From contig NC_080573.1 in the NCBI RefSeq assembly GCF_029962835.1, positions 33,349,001 through 33,413,000 on the forward strand: DNA of 64,000 nt, in the 5' to 3' direction. The DNA comes from Magnolia sinica. Lineage: Eukaryota > Streptophyta > Magnoliopsida > Magnoliales > Magnoliaceae. This document shows positions 34,836-47,989 of the stretch, one piece after another (the stretch's first letter is position 1; every line of letters begins with the position of its first letter). A program made the position numbers and the translations under genes. Under the pieces are notes generated by a model. The model did no database searches and was not told the origin of the DNA. It saw only the letters and a list, made by a program, of their open reading frames with translations.

Positions 34836-35049
34836 TCCTGATCAAAAATATATTTCATACTTTTACAAATTATGCAAAATTCCATAGTCAAGTAATTAAT
34901 ATTACGATAGCACCTAAGTATTGTCTAGTTCGCATGGAAAATTGCAAATCATAAATAAAATTAATTTGACTATCTACTCCTACTATTCTGGTTTGCATTT
35001 GCCCACATTCGAGAAGCAATATCATCCCGCACTCAAATCCAAGCAACCT

Positions 35050-36330
35050 TTTTTTGCTAAGTAACACACAACAACCATTGCCTCTCGTTATTCATTGACA
35101 CCTCAAGCAGTGTTGGGCTACTCTCCCCTTCAGCAAAATCCATTTTTGCGTCATGTGACTCTTGATGAGACTTATGTCCGGTTCGTATGAAATTGTGTAA
35201 CACACAACACACTACAACAATTTTCACTTTTGTGTGTAACTCATACTGAATGAACATATTTAATATGGGAAATCTGCCTTTTATTACACCAAAACAATGC
35301 TTGATTACATTTTGCAATTGTGTATGTCGATAATTAAACAGCTCCATGTTCGCAGGCACTCTCCCGGTTCGATACTCCTGTAAGTGGTATCGCACGCCCT
35401 GGTATGGAGCCATAAAACCGGGTGAATGCGCATATCCATCATTGACAACATAATATTTCCATACACAGTTGAATTAATGTTCCATTAAATGGACACTCGA
35501 AGATTTCACAAGTATTAAATAGATGGGCAATCTTTAAAAATCTAACCAGCACCATGCGGGACATTTAATGGATCATCTGTTCGGGTTGGAGCATTGTGTA
35601 GCACCCTCACATCCAAAGCTGAACCCTCCCAACCGGCCAATATGTATAGAAAATTAATGTCAAATGAACATGCCGCGAGTACATTATGTGAGAGGAATCC
35701 TTTTCGATTGTGGAAGCTCGCATGATTTGTTACTTGGACCTGAGCAGGTATGTGTGTCCCGTTAATTGCACCGACACAATCCTAGATGCATTTCATCAAT
35801 TTCTCTTAGGGACGGACTTGTTAGTAGGGGTATGGGAATAACAACATAGAAATACATTGGCTATCAATGAAAATGATACCTGAAAGTATGGAGCCCAACT
35901 AATATTTCTTTAGATCTCGGAGGGTGTTTCTGATCCTAGCTATTTAATGAACATTGGGTATAATGATACAATATCATCTAAGACACGGTTAAAGTGATGG
36001 CTAACGGTTTCGCCGGATCGAATAAATCTGTGCCCTATGACCCGATTGCGAACAATGTGGCCCATAGTGTGGAGGAACATAACCACTTGTTCTTCTAAAC
36101 TCACATTTTGAGTATTGCGCAAATGTGTCTTCTCGCGAAGTTTAGTACACAACTCAAAGAAAGAATCTCGACTCATCCTAAGTTAAGTTACGTAATCCAC
36201 ATTTGTCTCCCGAATGATAGAGGTGATGAACCTCACCCGCTCATCATCTCCATGTCGCTTCGGTTGTTTAAACATGTATACCCAATAGTATTCCCCTACT
36301 ACTACTACGCAAGCTGCCATCACTTGCATG
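35050..36330 (-). pseudogene. PIF/Harbinger DDE transposase with two catalytic residues changed
   Basis: Recognisable blocks, read on the minus strand: RDSFFELCTKLREKTHLR, EEQVVMFLHTMGH, DCVGAINGTHIPAQ, LAGWEGSALDVRVLHNAP, YYVVNDGYAHSPGF, RHTQLQNVIKHCFGVIKGRF and a C-terminal VVCCVLHNFIR. In this family the catalytic triad is D in GAIDGTH, D in the GSAxDxRVL block and E in NVIERxFGxxK. Here the first is Asn (codon 35761-35763), the second is kept (35611-35613) and the third is Lys (codon 35300-35302). Stops lie before LRMSRD (TAA) and after PMFIK. A frame change near 35520 may be an intron. The enzyme cannot be active. Both catalytic changes are G-to-A on the coding strand. Confidence 0.87.
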
Positions 36331-36399
36331 ACAATAGCCCATTCCATCTCTTCTTCCTCATCATTTTTTAATGTTTGAGATCATGTAATTTGAACTATG

Positions 36400-37110
36400 A
36401 TATATATACTTATTAATTTATGAACCTTGGTCCGTGTTAACCATGATGCAATGTGGATGATAACCACGAATTCTTATGCATTTGAACTACGACCCATAAA
36501 GGAAATGGTGAGCTTAGGGACAGGTCGTGGCACCCATGACAGGTAGATCGTGGTTCTTATATTGCCTGGGTCGTGTTTCTCTTAAGATTGTCGTGTTTGC
36601 GACAACCACGAACCATTACAACTGTGAAGCACGACCATTTTAACACGACAAACATGACCCAGAACAACTACGACCAATGCTTCACGTATATTTTAAAATG
36701 ACAGCAACGACCAACGTATCAATCCATTGTAGGTTCCATGTATCATGATAACCAATACCTATCCAATGTCAGTCACGACTCATGTTTCATGACAACCATG
36801 ACCTAAGGTGGATGATAATAACGAGCCTTTATCCATCTAAGCCACGAACACAGATGGAAATCGTGTACATACAATAGGCCGTGGTTTTCATGATATAATG
36901 ATCGTGATTGTCATGTAAATAGATAGTGTAAAAAAATAATGTGGTGGTTGTCAACAACGACACATGAAACAAGGCAACAATGACCATGCAAAATGATTAA
37001 CACGAACCTATTTCAAAATGATAACTACGATCAATGCTTCACATCAACTATGAACCATATTACATGAAAATCACGGTCCGTCTAATAGGACAACCACGAC
37101 CCTTTAATAA
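36400..37110. repeat. ACGACC/GGTCGTGG motif-rich arm of the Harbinger element
   Basis: Many imperfect copies of 'acaaccacgacc' and its complement in both orientations, with 'catgata' and 'atgacaacc' spacers. It has no coding potential. It ends directly at the TGTAAGG start of the first TR-GAG LTR, and the same motif style resumes after the truncated third LTR. Confidence 0.7.
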
Positions 37111-38151
37111 TGTAAGGCCCGTATCCTAGTCTGTACTATTCCGTCGACTGTCGCGATCCTTCCTGTTGAATTTCGGTAACCTGCGACGTAGAATCGATGT
37201 TTGCGCGTGACCCTAAGTCGTATCCTATAGATTTAAGTCGGCTTAATCTGAGACTTGTACCATTGCGACCACACCGTCACAGCGGTTCCAACGCCGCGAC
37301 TCGCGCACCGATCCGATACCCTGGTAGGGAGATGTGGGCCGGCGTTTATTTCGAAGAAAATGCCGCGCGTTTGTAATCTCAAGAGAATCTCTACAACATG
37401 TCTCATCAATCAATCAATCAATCCATCAATCAATCACCTCATGTCAAGTACAAAGCAACCCATGCTTTCTTTCTCCACAAGTCAAGCAACCACCAAGTCA
37501 ACTCTTTCTCACCCTCTCTCTTAAACAACCATATATGTCAAGTACACATCACACATCACTCACCCTTTCACCCATCACACCCATCCCTCACTTCTCTTAC
37601 AACTCATTCTCTCTCTCTCATTTCTCAACACAACTCCCAAGCTAGCAAAAAAAATTCACGTCCATGCATTCCAAGAGAGAAAAATGACTTTGTGTGGCCC
37701 ACCTATCCCACCCCAAAAACCTTCATCCTATCCATTCAACTCTCATCACCCTCCATCAAAGTGAAGCACAAGGAGACGGGCATTCTAATGGACCGAGAAG
37801 ATCGAACGGTGGGTGCTTCTATAGGCTAGATTGTCATGTTCTTATGATGGGCTAAGTGAGGCCTACCGATCAATGGTATGGATCTCTCTTTGGACCCTAA
37901 GATGTGGCTGATGGCTCACCTTGATTATCAATATCATTCCATGATGGGGCCATTCTTCATGAACCCCCATCATGATGTTTACTTTCTAGTTTAAAAAGGG
38001 GTCATCTAGACCTTCTATTTCGGTGGAGAAAGGATCTTCACCATTGATTTTGATCGGTGGGCCCATATGAAATGGGACTCACTTGATGTATGTTGTAGAT
38101 TATGCAAGGGAGGGCTCATAGTGCCAGTGTCCCTCCATCATCACGTGTCTA

Positions 38152-38155
<4 letters not shown>

Positions 38156-38192
<37 letters not shown>
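38156..38192 (+). repeat. (TC)n microsatellite in LTR1
   Basis: Pure TC dinucleotide tract, at the same position as the longer tract at 43998-44043 in LTR2. Confidence 0.9.
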
Positions 38193-38193
<1 letters not shown>

Positions 38194-39694
38194 ATATTTT
38201 TGGTATGATGATGTGGCTGTGTGGCCTGCCTAGATGGACCCCACCATAAGGCATGTATTTTTATCCAAGTCATCTATTGGTGGGGCCCACTTTATAAGAG
38301 TTGTATCCACACCACCCATCATTTGGTGGCCCACATGTGTAGCCCACTTGTAATGCACAATCGTCCAATGTCCCTGGACGCTGGACGATTGAATGAAAAA
38401 CACAAATATTAGCTTGGTGTAATGCATTTGGGGTGGGCCACTTGTGTAGACCCCACCTTGATGCATGTTGTTAATCCACGCTGTTCATTCCATTCCCCAG
38501 ATCATTTTACCCGTTGAGCCAAAAAATGAAGCTGATCCGAGTATCTGGTGGGCCATAGCATAGAAAACAGTGATTTTCACCATTTAAATTCACCTTAACT
38601 TTTCTACACGCCGAAAGATGCCCAATATTAAGCTTGTTGGATTGGTTTTGGATTATAGAATCCATTGGATGGGATGGCTTCTTCCAATGAGGGCCTCACA
38701 CATGAAAAACCACGAGATTTTGCGATTTCAAAAAAAAAAAAAACAAATATGCAGCAGACGTTGCTGCTGCCTGCCTGCGGCATGTAGGCGGGCAAACAAC
38801 AGCAGACCTACAGTCCAGCTATGGGCCCCACCATGATGTGTGTTTTGTATATCCACACCGTCCATTTTCTAGGCCCTTAGGGCAGTAGGCTGCCCTCCTA
38901 AAATCAGCCACATCCAAAGCTTAGGTGGCCCACATCATAGGAAACAGTCGGGTTGAACCGTTTGCCATTGAAACCCATTTTTGGGTTCATAAAAGTTTTA
39001 AATTAATATGAAATTTGTTTTTACTCTTCATTTAGGTTTGCATGACCTTATGAACGGATTGGATGGCTTATAAACATTATGGTGGGCCCCATGTGGGACC
39101 CACTGATGCATGTATTGTAACCCACACCATCCCTGGGTGGGACGGCTGGTGTACCTCACTCCAGCAGCCTGCTGGAGTGGCGTCACTAAGCTCTGTGGGC
39201 CCCCCCTTGTATCATCCATGTCGTCTATCTATGCACCCCACCATGATGCATGTTCTACATCCAAACCGTCCATCCATTTTTAAAGCTCATTTCATGGCAT
39301 GAGCTAAAGAATGAGTCAAATCCATAGTTCAAGTGGACCCCACTATATAAAATAGTGGACAGTGACTTCCACCATTCAAACTTCTTAGGAGCCATAGCAG
39401 TTTCCACTCAAGCTTATATCTTTTATTTTCAATTCATCTATCATTATGTTAATTTATGAATAGGTTGGTTCTCAAAATACCTCACAGAAGGCCACACTAT
39501 TCGGTCATTGATTAGGTGGACCACACCATAGAAAATAGTGGGTTTGCCCGTCCACCATTAAAACCCCTTTCAGGTCAGTGTGACCTTGTGATTAGATTGG
39601 ATGAGAAATAAACATTATCGTGGGCCTTGGGAATTTTAATGGTGGAAATCATTATCATCACTTATCTTAGGTATGGCCCATTTGATATACATAA

Positions 39695-40075
39695 GGCCCA
39701 TTTGAGGAGGCCCACCTTGATGTATTTGTGGTCCGTTGTTGAGGCCCACCTTGACATTTATAAGGCCCATTTGAGGAGGCCCACCTTGATGTATTTGTGG
39801 CCCGTTGTTGAGGCCCACCTTGACATTCATAAGGCTCACCTTGATGTATTTGTGGTCCGTTGTTGAGGCCCACCTTAACATTCATAAGGCCCATTTGAGG
39901 AGGCCCACCTTGATGTATTTGTGGCCCGTTGTTGAGGCCCACCTTGACATTCATAAGGCCTATTTGAGGAGGCCCACCTTAACGTATTTGTGGCCCGTTG
40001 TTGAGGCCCACCTTGACATTTATAAGGCCCATTTGAGGAGGCCCACCTTGATGTAGTTATGACCCATCCATTTAG
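39695..40075 (+). repeat. 69-bp minisatellite in LTR1
   Basis: Units begin ggcccatttgaggaggccc at 39695, 39764, 39888, 39957 and 40026, with a shortened unit at 39832, giving about 5.5 copies. Open frames here on both strands are repeat artefacts. LTR2 carries more copies of the same unit. Confidence 0.92.
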
Positions 40076-42035
40076 GCCCACCTTGATATACAAGAGGCCC
40101 ATGTTGTGAGGCCCATTTGATGTATTGGAGGCTCATGGGTCGAGGCCCAATGGGATATACATGAGGCCCATTGAATGTGATTCCACCGTGGTTTATGTGT
40201 TGACCTTTATAGCAAGCTATGCCTTGGGAGCAATGTTGGTTTGACGTCTACATTGTAAGAATAATGTTGGTTAAATGTCCGCATTAGAACTCTCCCTAGG
40301 GCCCATTAATAAGCCCATACTTGTTGAATGTAGGCCATCAAGGCCCATCTTCATTGTAAGGATAGTTCATCACCATATAAAATGCTTAGTATAACTCCAT
40401 GATTCATGCCCATACGCATCGTACGTATGCCTGATATGAGGAATGTTTGATCATAACATACACCATTGGGCAGACTATTTAAGGGACTCCTTGTGAGACA
40501 GAGTGCTCACATTATCACGCTGTACGAGCAGGATTGCTGCATGACTGGATAGTATAACTCATGCATCTCGCATATATGTGACTTGATCATTGTATGCCCT
40601 AGCAACATCAGGGTCGTGGCCTCCACAGGCACATCGTGGATAGCTAAAATGGGATACCGAAAATACTTAGTTTTAGGACTGTGGGCACTTAGGATGTCGG
40701 GTGAAAATCTTAAAATTTTTGAGGCCAGGAGGTGCCCCAACTCTAGACTGAGTGGAACATGAGAGCCTGAGTGCCGAATACCAGTAGGCCACGTCTCTCA
40801 CTGTGTCTTGGTCGGTTGGGAGGGGGTGTGGCCTTATCCGCCCGAGTGAGGGGGCTATAAGCTAGGCTGAGTATGACCAACTCGTAAATGGGTCCGCTAT
40901 CGACGAGCCAGGTAGGTATTAGCAGACTACTGGTCAGGCGGATAGTGAGGTCTATTTCGCTCACTAGGCTGTGCAGATAGGGAGGAGGCAGTCAGTGTCG
41001 AGTGTAATAGACCTCAGTGATTTCCCTAGAGAGCAACCGTACTGATATGTGGACATATTGAGAAGAAATTGCATATCCATTCATTCATTTACTATCCACT
41101 CAGGCTAGTGGTGAGTAACTATTTGTTACGTGTACCTTCACATGGCAAGGATTTCGGTTGGGCGCATGACTAGCCTGAGATCAGGAGTTTACCACATTGA
41201 GTCGGACTATTCAAATTTAGGTATGAGACTGGTTTAGATAGAAGTCCCTTGTGGTGGACCCCTTAGCTTGCGATACTATGTACTATCATCCTGACTTCCC
41301 ATTCCAACATGGTCATTTCATTCACACCGCATATTACATTGTATCCGCAGTACTTAGCATTTTGTGTTACTATGTTTTTACACTTCTATGGCCTAGATGA
41401 GGTTGATGATATTCGTGGCTCGTCAGGGTTTGCATATTGCATTTGCATCCTCAGCATCTTTTATTGTCTTATTATGTTTTGCATCGCATAGCCTTGGTAC
41501 GACTAATCGCACTCATGGACTTACCAGTATATTTCCGCTTACTCTGATATCGTATGATTCATGATCATGTCAGTATTTTTGCTTCTTTCGATTATGTATG
41601 ATTTATGGGCTTTATGGTATACTTGACATTTATCTTGTGCACACACTTACACTACCCTCTAAGCTTTCTATAAGCTTATGCATGATAGATGTGTGCAGGT
41701 GATGTTAGGTTGCAGCAGTGTTTAGCTTGGAGCATGCAGCGGTCTTCTGGAGCTTGATTTTTGATTTATGTATTTTCCTTTCAGCATTGTACTCAAATGA
41801 TTATATTAATGGATATGTGATGATGATGTTGCCTTTATGACTTGGTTATACTTGTGGTTATACTCCATTACAAAAAAAAATTATACTAAAAATTCTCCTT
41901 GTAGGATCCCAGGATTGGAATCGAGCACGTGAGTGATAGGATCCGAAAATAGGGCACTAAGGAGGCTGTCGGCGCCAGATTCGGCGATCGAAAATTTTGT
42001 GAGTCCGTTTTCTGAGTTTGGAGCATGACAAAAGT

Positions 42036-42047
42036 TGGTATCAGAGC
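42036..42047 (+). other. primer binding site 1 (initiator tRNA-Met)
   Basis: TGGTATCAGAGC, complementary to the 3' end of initiator tRNA-Met, six bases after the LTR1 end. This primer is typical of plant gypsy chromoviruses. Confidence 0.9.
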
Positions 42048-42238
42048 ATAACTTGGGAATACCTGAGGATAACGTCACATATCTACTGATAACTATACTA
42101 CACTGTGTGATTGTTGAGAACTTAAAATGGTTAGACCCCCGAGTTCAAATAACTTAGAAACTCCCTGATATAGCTCCTTATCATGTGTGCATTTGAGAGT
42201 GCCCAAGGATGATAGGCCCTTGTTCCTTCCTGTAGGAC

Positions 42239-42753
42239 ATGACACCTAAGAGAATGACCCGAGCGACTTTCATTTCCTCACCTGAGATTCCTGTTCCCCC
42301 ACCTGAGGCTTCTGCACCCCCACCCAAGCTAGCGCAGCACCGACCATGTCCGTAAGTGCAGACCAGCTACAGCAGATGTTGCAAGCAATGATCGCCATTC
42401 TTCAAAGAGGAGACCGAAAGAGGAAGGCCCCCTCCGGTAGCTCCCAAGTGTAGCGATGTCAACGGCCACAGAGGGATAAGAACAGTTCATCCTTCCGAGC
42501 ATTTGCACCACCTAAACGTCAATCCTCAAGTGTATGCTTTAGATGTGGTGTGATAGGGCACCGTGTTTGGGAGTACTCCCACCCTCAGCAGCCCCTGCCA
42601 CCTAGATCGTTCTCTGGTACTTGCTTTGGGTGCGGTGGGATGGGGCATCGTAGTAGAGAGTGTCCCCATCCTCAACAGCAGCAGCAATATCCTCAGACAT
42701 CAGGAGGAGTCGTTGACGATTCGTGTGACTTGGCCCCTGCACCACCTTCCTAG
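42239..42753 (+). pseudogene. mini-Gag with two zinc knuckles, copy A
   Basis: The frame starts MTPKRMTRATF, runs through a Pro-rich stretch (PEIPVPPPEASAPPP), and after frame breaks shows two CCHC zinc knuckles near its end. The first, CFRCGVIGHRVWEY, has lost its last Cys (C to Y). The second, CFGCGGMGHRSREC, is intact. A one-base deletion near 42330 relative to copy B shifts the frame, and further stops follow. The capsid domain expected between the N-terminus and the knuckles is missing, so this is far shorter than a gypsy Gag (usually 300 or more residues). Gag knuckles bind the element RNA. No protease or reverse transcriptase follows. Confidence 0.78.
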
Positions 42754-42941
42754 ATTGTTCATGAATGAGGTGTCCTGGGAGTTAGAACTTGAGATTTGTG
42801 GGTGTTATCCCTATCCCTCAGATGTTTGATTATGTTGGTATGTTGTGTTCTGATTATATATATAGTGGTGTGGTTTTCCTCCCATGGTAAGTTCTGCACT
42901 GGTTATATTATGGTTTAAATTTTGAGGATGAAATTTTTATT

Positions 42942-42954
42942 AGGTGGGGAGAGC
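42942..42954 (+). other. polypurine tract 1
   Basis: AGGTGGGGAGAGC immediately precedes the TGTAA start of LTR2, as expected for the second-strand primer. Confidence 0.8.
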
Positions 42955-43990
42955 TGTAAAGCACGTATCGTAGTCCGTATTGTTCCGTCGACTGCCGCGA
43001 TCCTTCCCATTGAATTTCAGCAACCTGCGACGTATAATCGATGTTTGCGCATGACCCTAGGTCGTATCCTATAAATTTGAGTTGGCTTAATCCGAGACTT
43101 GTATCATTGCGACCGCACCGTCGTCGCGGTTCTAATGCCGCGACTCACGCACCGATCCGATACCCTGGTAGGGAAATGTGGGCCAGCATTTATTTTGAAG
43201 AAAATGCCACGCGTTTGCAATCCCAAGAGAATCTCTACAACATGTCCCATCAATCAATCAATCAATCCATCAATCAATCACCTCATGTCAAGTACAAAGC
43301 AACCCATGCTTTCTTTCTCCACAAGTCAAGCAACCACCAAGTCAACTCTTTCTCACCCTCTCTCTTAAACAACCATACATGTCAAGTACACATCACTCAC
43401 CCTTTCACCCATCACACCCATCCCTCACTTCTCTTACAACCCTTTCTCTCTCTCTCTCTCTCTCATTTCTTAACACAACTCCCAAGCTAGCAAAAAAAAT
43501 GCACGTCCATGCATTCCAAGAAGAAAAATGACTTTGTGTGGCCTACCTTTCCCATCTCAAAAACCTTCATCCTAGTCATTCAACTCTCATGACCCTCCAT
43601 CAAAGTGAAGCACAAGGAGACCGGTGTTCCAACCGACCGAGAAGTTCAAATGGTGGGTGCTTCTATAGGCTAGATTGTCATGTTCTTATGATGGGCCAAG
43701 TGAGGCCTACCGATCGATGGTATAGATCTCTCTTTGGACCCTAAGATGTGGCCGATTGCTCACCTTGATTATCAATGTCATTCCATGATGGGGCCATTCT
43801 CCATGGACCCCATCATGATGTTTACTTTCTAGTTTAAAAAGGGGTCATTTAGACCTTCTATTTCGGTGGAGAAAGGATCTCCACCGTTGATTTTAATCGG
43901 TGGGCCCATATGAAATGGGACCCACTTGATGTATGTTGTAGATTATGCAAGGGAGGGCCCATAGTGCCCGTGTCCCTCCATCATCACATG

Positions 43991-43997
<7 letters not shown>

Positions 43998-44038
<41 letters not shown>

Positions 44039-44043
44039 TCTCT
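43998..44043 (+). repeat. (TC)n microsatellite in LTR2
   Basis: TC tract at the LTR position corresponding to 38156-38192, expanded, with one CCC interruption near 44033. Confidence 0.9.
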
Positions 44044-45551
44044 TTCATATTTTTGGTATGATAATGTGGCCATGTGGCCTGCCCGGATGGACCCCACTAT
44101 AAGGCATGTATTTTTATCCAAGTCATTTATTGGTGGGGCCCACTTTATAAGTGTTGTATCCACACCACCCATCATCTGGTGGCCCATGTGTGCAGCTCAC
44201 TTGAAATGCTCAACCATCTAGCATCCCTGGACGCTGGACGATTGAATGGAAAACACAAATATTAGCTTGGTGTAATGCATTTGGGGTGGGCCACTTGTGT
44301 AGACCTCACCTTGATGCATGTTGTTAATCCACGCCGTCCATTCCATTCTCCAGATCATTTTACCCGTTGAGCCGAAAAATGAAGTTGATTCGAGTATCTG
44401 GTGGGCCATAGCATAGAAAACAGTGATTTTCACCATTTAAATTCACCTTAACTTTTCTACACGCCGAAAGATGCCCAATATTAGGCTTGTTGGATTGGTT
44501 TTGAACTATAGAATCCATTGGGTCAGATGGATTTTTCCAATGAGGGCCCCATGCATGAAAAAACGTGAGATTTCGCGATTTCCAAAAAAAATGTGCAGCA
44601 GACGCTGCTACAGCCAGAGGCGCAAGTAGCGCCTGCGGCATGTAAGTGGGCGGACGACATCAGACACACGGTCCAGCTATGGGCCCCACCATGATGTGTG
44701 TTTTGTATATCCATACCGTCCATTTTCTAGGCCCTTAGGGCAGTAGACTGCCCTCCAAAAATTAGCTACATGCAAAGCTCAAGGGGCCCACATCATAGGA
44801 AACAGTAGGGTTGAACCATCTACCATTGTAACCCATTTTTGGGTTCACAGAAGTTTTAAATCAATATGAAATTTGTTTTTACTCTTTATTCAAGTCTGCA
44901 TGACCTTATGAACAGATTAGATGGCATATATACATTATGGTGGGCCCCATGTGGGGCCCACTGATGCATGTATTGTAACCCACACCATCCCTAGGTGGGA
45001 TGGCTGGTGTACGTCACTCCAGCAGCCTGCTGGAGTGGCGTCACTAAGCTCTGTGGGTCCCCCTTGTATCATCCACGCTGTCCATCTATGGACCCCACCA
45101 TGATGCATGTTCTACATCCAAACCGTCTATCCATTTTTAAAGCTCATTTCATGGCATGAGCTAAAGAATGAGTCAGATCCATAGTTCAAGTGGACCCCAC
45201 TTTATAAAATAGTGGATAGTGACCTCCACCATTCAAACTTCTTAGGAGCCATAGCAGTTTCCACTTAAGCTTATATTTTTTGTTTTCAATTCATCTATCA
45301 CTATATTAATTTATGAATAGGTTGGTTCTCAAAATACCTCACAGAAGGCCACACCATCCGGCCGTTGATTAGGCGGACCACACTATAAAAAATAGTTGGT
45401 TTGACCGTCCACCATTAAAACCCCTTTCAGGTCAGTGTGACCTTGTGATTAGATTGGATGGGAAATAAACGTTAATGTGGGCCTTGGGAATTTTAATGGT
45501 GGAAATCATTATCATCACTTATCTTGGGTATGGCCCATTTGATATACATAA

Positions 45552-46012
45552 GGCCCATTTGAGGAGGCCCTCCTTGATGTATTTGTGGTTCGTTGTTGAG
45601 GCCCACCTTGACATTCATAAGGCCCATTTGAGGAGGCCCACCTTGATGTATTTGTGGCCCGTTGTTGAGGCCCACCTTGACATTCATAAGGCCCATTTAA
45701 AGAGGCCCACCTTGATGTATGTGGCCCGTTGTTGAGGCCCACCTTGACATTCATAAGGCCCATTTGAGGAGGCCCACCTTGATGTATTTGTGGCCCATTG
45801 TTGAGGCCCACATTGACATTTATAAGGCCCATTTGAGGAGGCCCACCTTGATGTATTTGTGGCCCGTTGTTAAGGCCCACCTTGACATTCATAAGGCCCA
45901 TTTGAGGAGGCCCACCTTGATGTATTTGTGGCCCGTTGTTGAGGCCCGTCTTGACATTTATAAGGCCCATTTGAGGAGGCCACCTTGATGTAGTTATGGC
46001 CCATCCATTTAG
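45552..46012 (+). repeat. 69-bp minisatellite in LTR2
   Basis: Units begin at 45552, 45621, 45690, 45757, 45826, 45895 and 45964, about 6.5 copies. Same unit as in LTR1 but a different copy number and no shortened unit, so it has changed since the LTRs diverged. Confidence 0.92.
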
Positions 46013-47977
46013 GCCCACCTTGATATGCAAGAGGCCCATATTGTGAGGCCCATTTGATGTATTGGAGGCTCATGGGTCGAGGCCCAATGGGATGTACATA
46101 AGGCCCATTGAATGTGATTCCATCGTGATTTATGTGTTGACCTTTATGGCAGGCTATGCCTTGGGAGCAATGTTGGTTTGACGTCCACATTGTAAGAATA
46201 ATGTTGGTTAAATGTTTGCATTATAACTCTCCTTAGGGCCCATTAATAAGCCCATACTTGTTGTATGTAGGCCATCAAGGCCCATCTTCGCTGTGAGGAT
46301 AGTTCATCACCATATAAAATACTTAGTTTAACTCCATGATTCATGCCCATATGTATCATATGTATGCCTAATATGAGGAATGTTTGATCATAGCGTACGC
46401 CATTGGGTAGACTATTTACGGGACTCCTTATGAGACGAAGTGCTCACATTATCGCGCTGTACGCGCAAAATTGATGCATGACTGAATAGTATGAGTCATG
46501 CATCTATCATATATGTGGCTTGATCATTGTACACCCTAGCAACATCAGGACCGTGGCCTCCACAGGCACATCGTGGATGGCTAAAATGGGACACCGAAAA
46601 TACTTGGTTTTAGCATTGTGGGCACTTAAGATATCGTTGGGTGAAAATTTCAGAATCTCTGAGGCCAGGAGCTACCCCAACATCTAAACCGAGTGGAACA
46701 TGAGCGCCCGAGTGCCGAATACAGTAGGCCGCGTCTCCCACTGTGTCGTGGTCGATTGGGAGGCGGTGTGACTTTATTCGCCCAAGTTAAGGGGCTATAA
46801 GCTAGGCTGAGTATGACCAGCTCGTAAATGGGTCCGCTATCGACGAGCCAGGTAGGTATTGGCAAACTATTGGTTAGGCGGATAGTGAGGTTTATTCCAC
46901 TCGCTGGGCTATGTAGCTAGGGAGGAGGCAGTCGGTGTCGAGTGTAATAGACCCCGATGATTTCTCCAGAGAGCAACCGTACTAATATGTGGACATATTG
47001 AGTAGGAATTGCATATCCATTCATTCATTCACTATCTACTCAGGCTGGTGGTGCGTAACTATTTGTTATGTGTACCTTCGCATGGCCAGGATTTCGGTTG
47101 GGCGCGCGACTAACCTGAGATTAAGAGTTTACCACATTGAGTCAGACTATCCAAATTTAGGTATGAGACTGGTTTGGATAGAAGTCCCTTGTGGTGGACC
47201 CCGTAGCCTGCGATACCACGTACTATCATCCTGACTTCACATTCTAGCATGGTCATTTCATTCGCACTGCATATTACATTGCATCCGCAGTACTTAGCAT
47301 TTTGTGTTACTATGTTTTTGCACTTATATGGCCTAGATGAGGTTGATGGTACTCGTGGCTCGTCAGGGTTTACATATTGCATTTGCAACCTCAACATCTG
47401 TTATTGTCTTATTACGTTTTGTATCGCATAGCCTTGGTACGGCTGATCGAACTCATGGACTTTCTAGTATATTTTTGCTTACTCTGATATCGTATGATTC
47501 ATGATCTTGTCAGTATTTTCACTAATTCTGATTGTGTATGATTTATGGGCTTTATGGTATACTTGACACTTATCTTGTGCACACACTTACACTACCCTCT
47601 AAGCTTTCTATAAGCTTATGCATGATAGATGTGTGCAAGTGATGTTAGGTTGCAGCAGTGTTGAGCTTAGAGTATGCAGCGGTCTTCTGGAGCTTGATTT
47701 TTTATTTATGTATTTCCCTTTCAGCATTGTACTCAAATGATTATATTAATGGATATGTGATGATGATGTTGCCTTTATGACTTGGTTATACTTGTGGTTA
47801 TGCTCCATTACAAAAAAAAAAATCATACTGAAAATTCTCCTTGTTAGATCGTAGGATTGGAATTAGGCACATGAGTGCTGGGATCCGAGAATGGGGCACT
47901 ACGGAGGCTGTCGGTGCCAAATTCGGCGATCGAGAATTTTGTGAGCCCGTTTTCTAACTTTGGGATGTGACAAAAGT

Positions 47978-47989
47978 TAGTATCAGAGC
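47978..47989 (+). other. primer binding site 2, one mismatch
   Basis: TAGTATCAGAGC: the same site as at 42036, with the second base changed G to A, which should weaken tRNA pairing. Confidence 0.85.

Larger units (their letters stand above)
33955..37110 (-). mobile_element. PIF/Harbinger transposon, coding portion
   Basis: Two minus-strand genes in the order usual for plant PIF/Harbinger elements: a DDE transposase (35050-36330) and a Myb/SANT-like ORF1 (33955-34835). Upstream of the transposase is about 700 bp rich in ACGACC/GGTCGTGG motifs. The element appears cut at 33955 by an LTR-like block and interrupted at 37110 by the tandem TR-GAG retrotransposon. Similar motif-rich sequence at 49437-50000 is probably its other arm. 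Terminal inverted repeats were not identified. Confidence 0.72.
37111..42030 (+). repeat. LTR1 of the TR-GAG array (4.92 kb)
   Basis: Starts TGTAAGGCCCGTATCC and ends 'gagcatgaca' just before the primer binding site. It contains a TCAA tract (37407-37437), a (TC)n tract, a GGCCCACC minisatellite (39695-40075) and MITE-like 'accatgatgtgtgttttg' sequence near 38823. It aligns along its length with LTR2. Confidence 0.88.
42955..47972 (+). repeat. LTR2 of the TR-GAG array (5.02 kb), shared by both internal regions
   Basis: Starts TGTAAAGCACGTATCG and ends 'gggatgtgaca'. It is collinear with LTR1 throughout, with scattered substitutions and small indels, a longer (TC)n tract and one more minisatellite unit. 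Confidence 0.88.

Noticed and set aside
39627..46190. Frames on both strands over the GGCCCACC minisatellites
   Set aside because: A 69-bp unit is a multiple of three, so any open frame repeats. The proteins are pure unit repeats inside an LTR.
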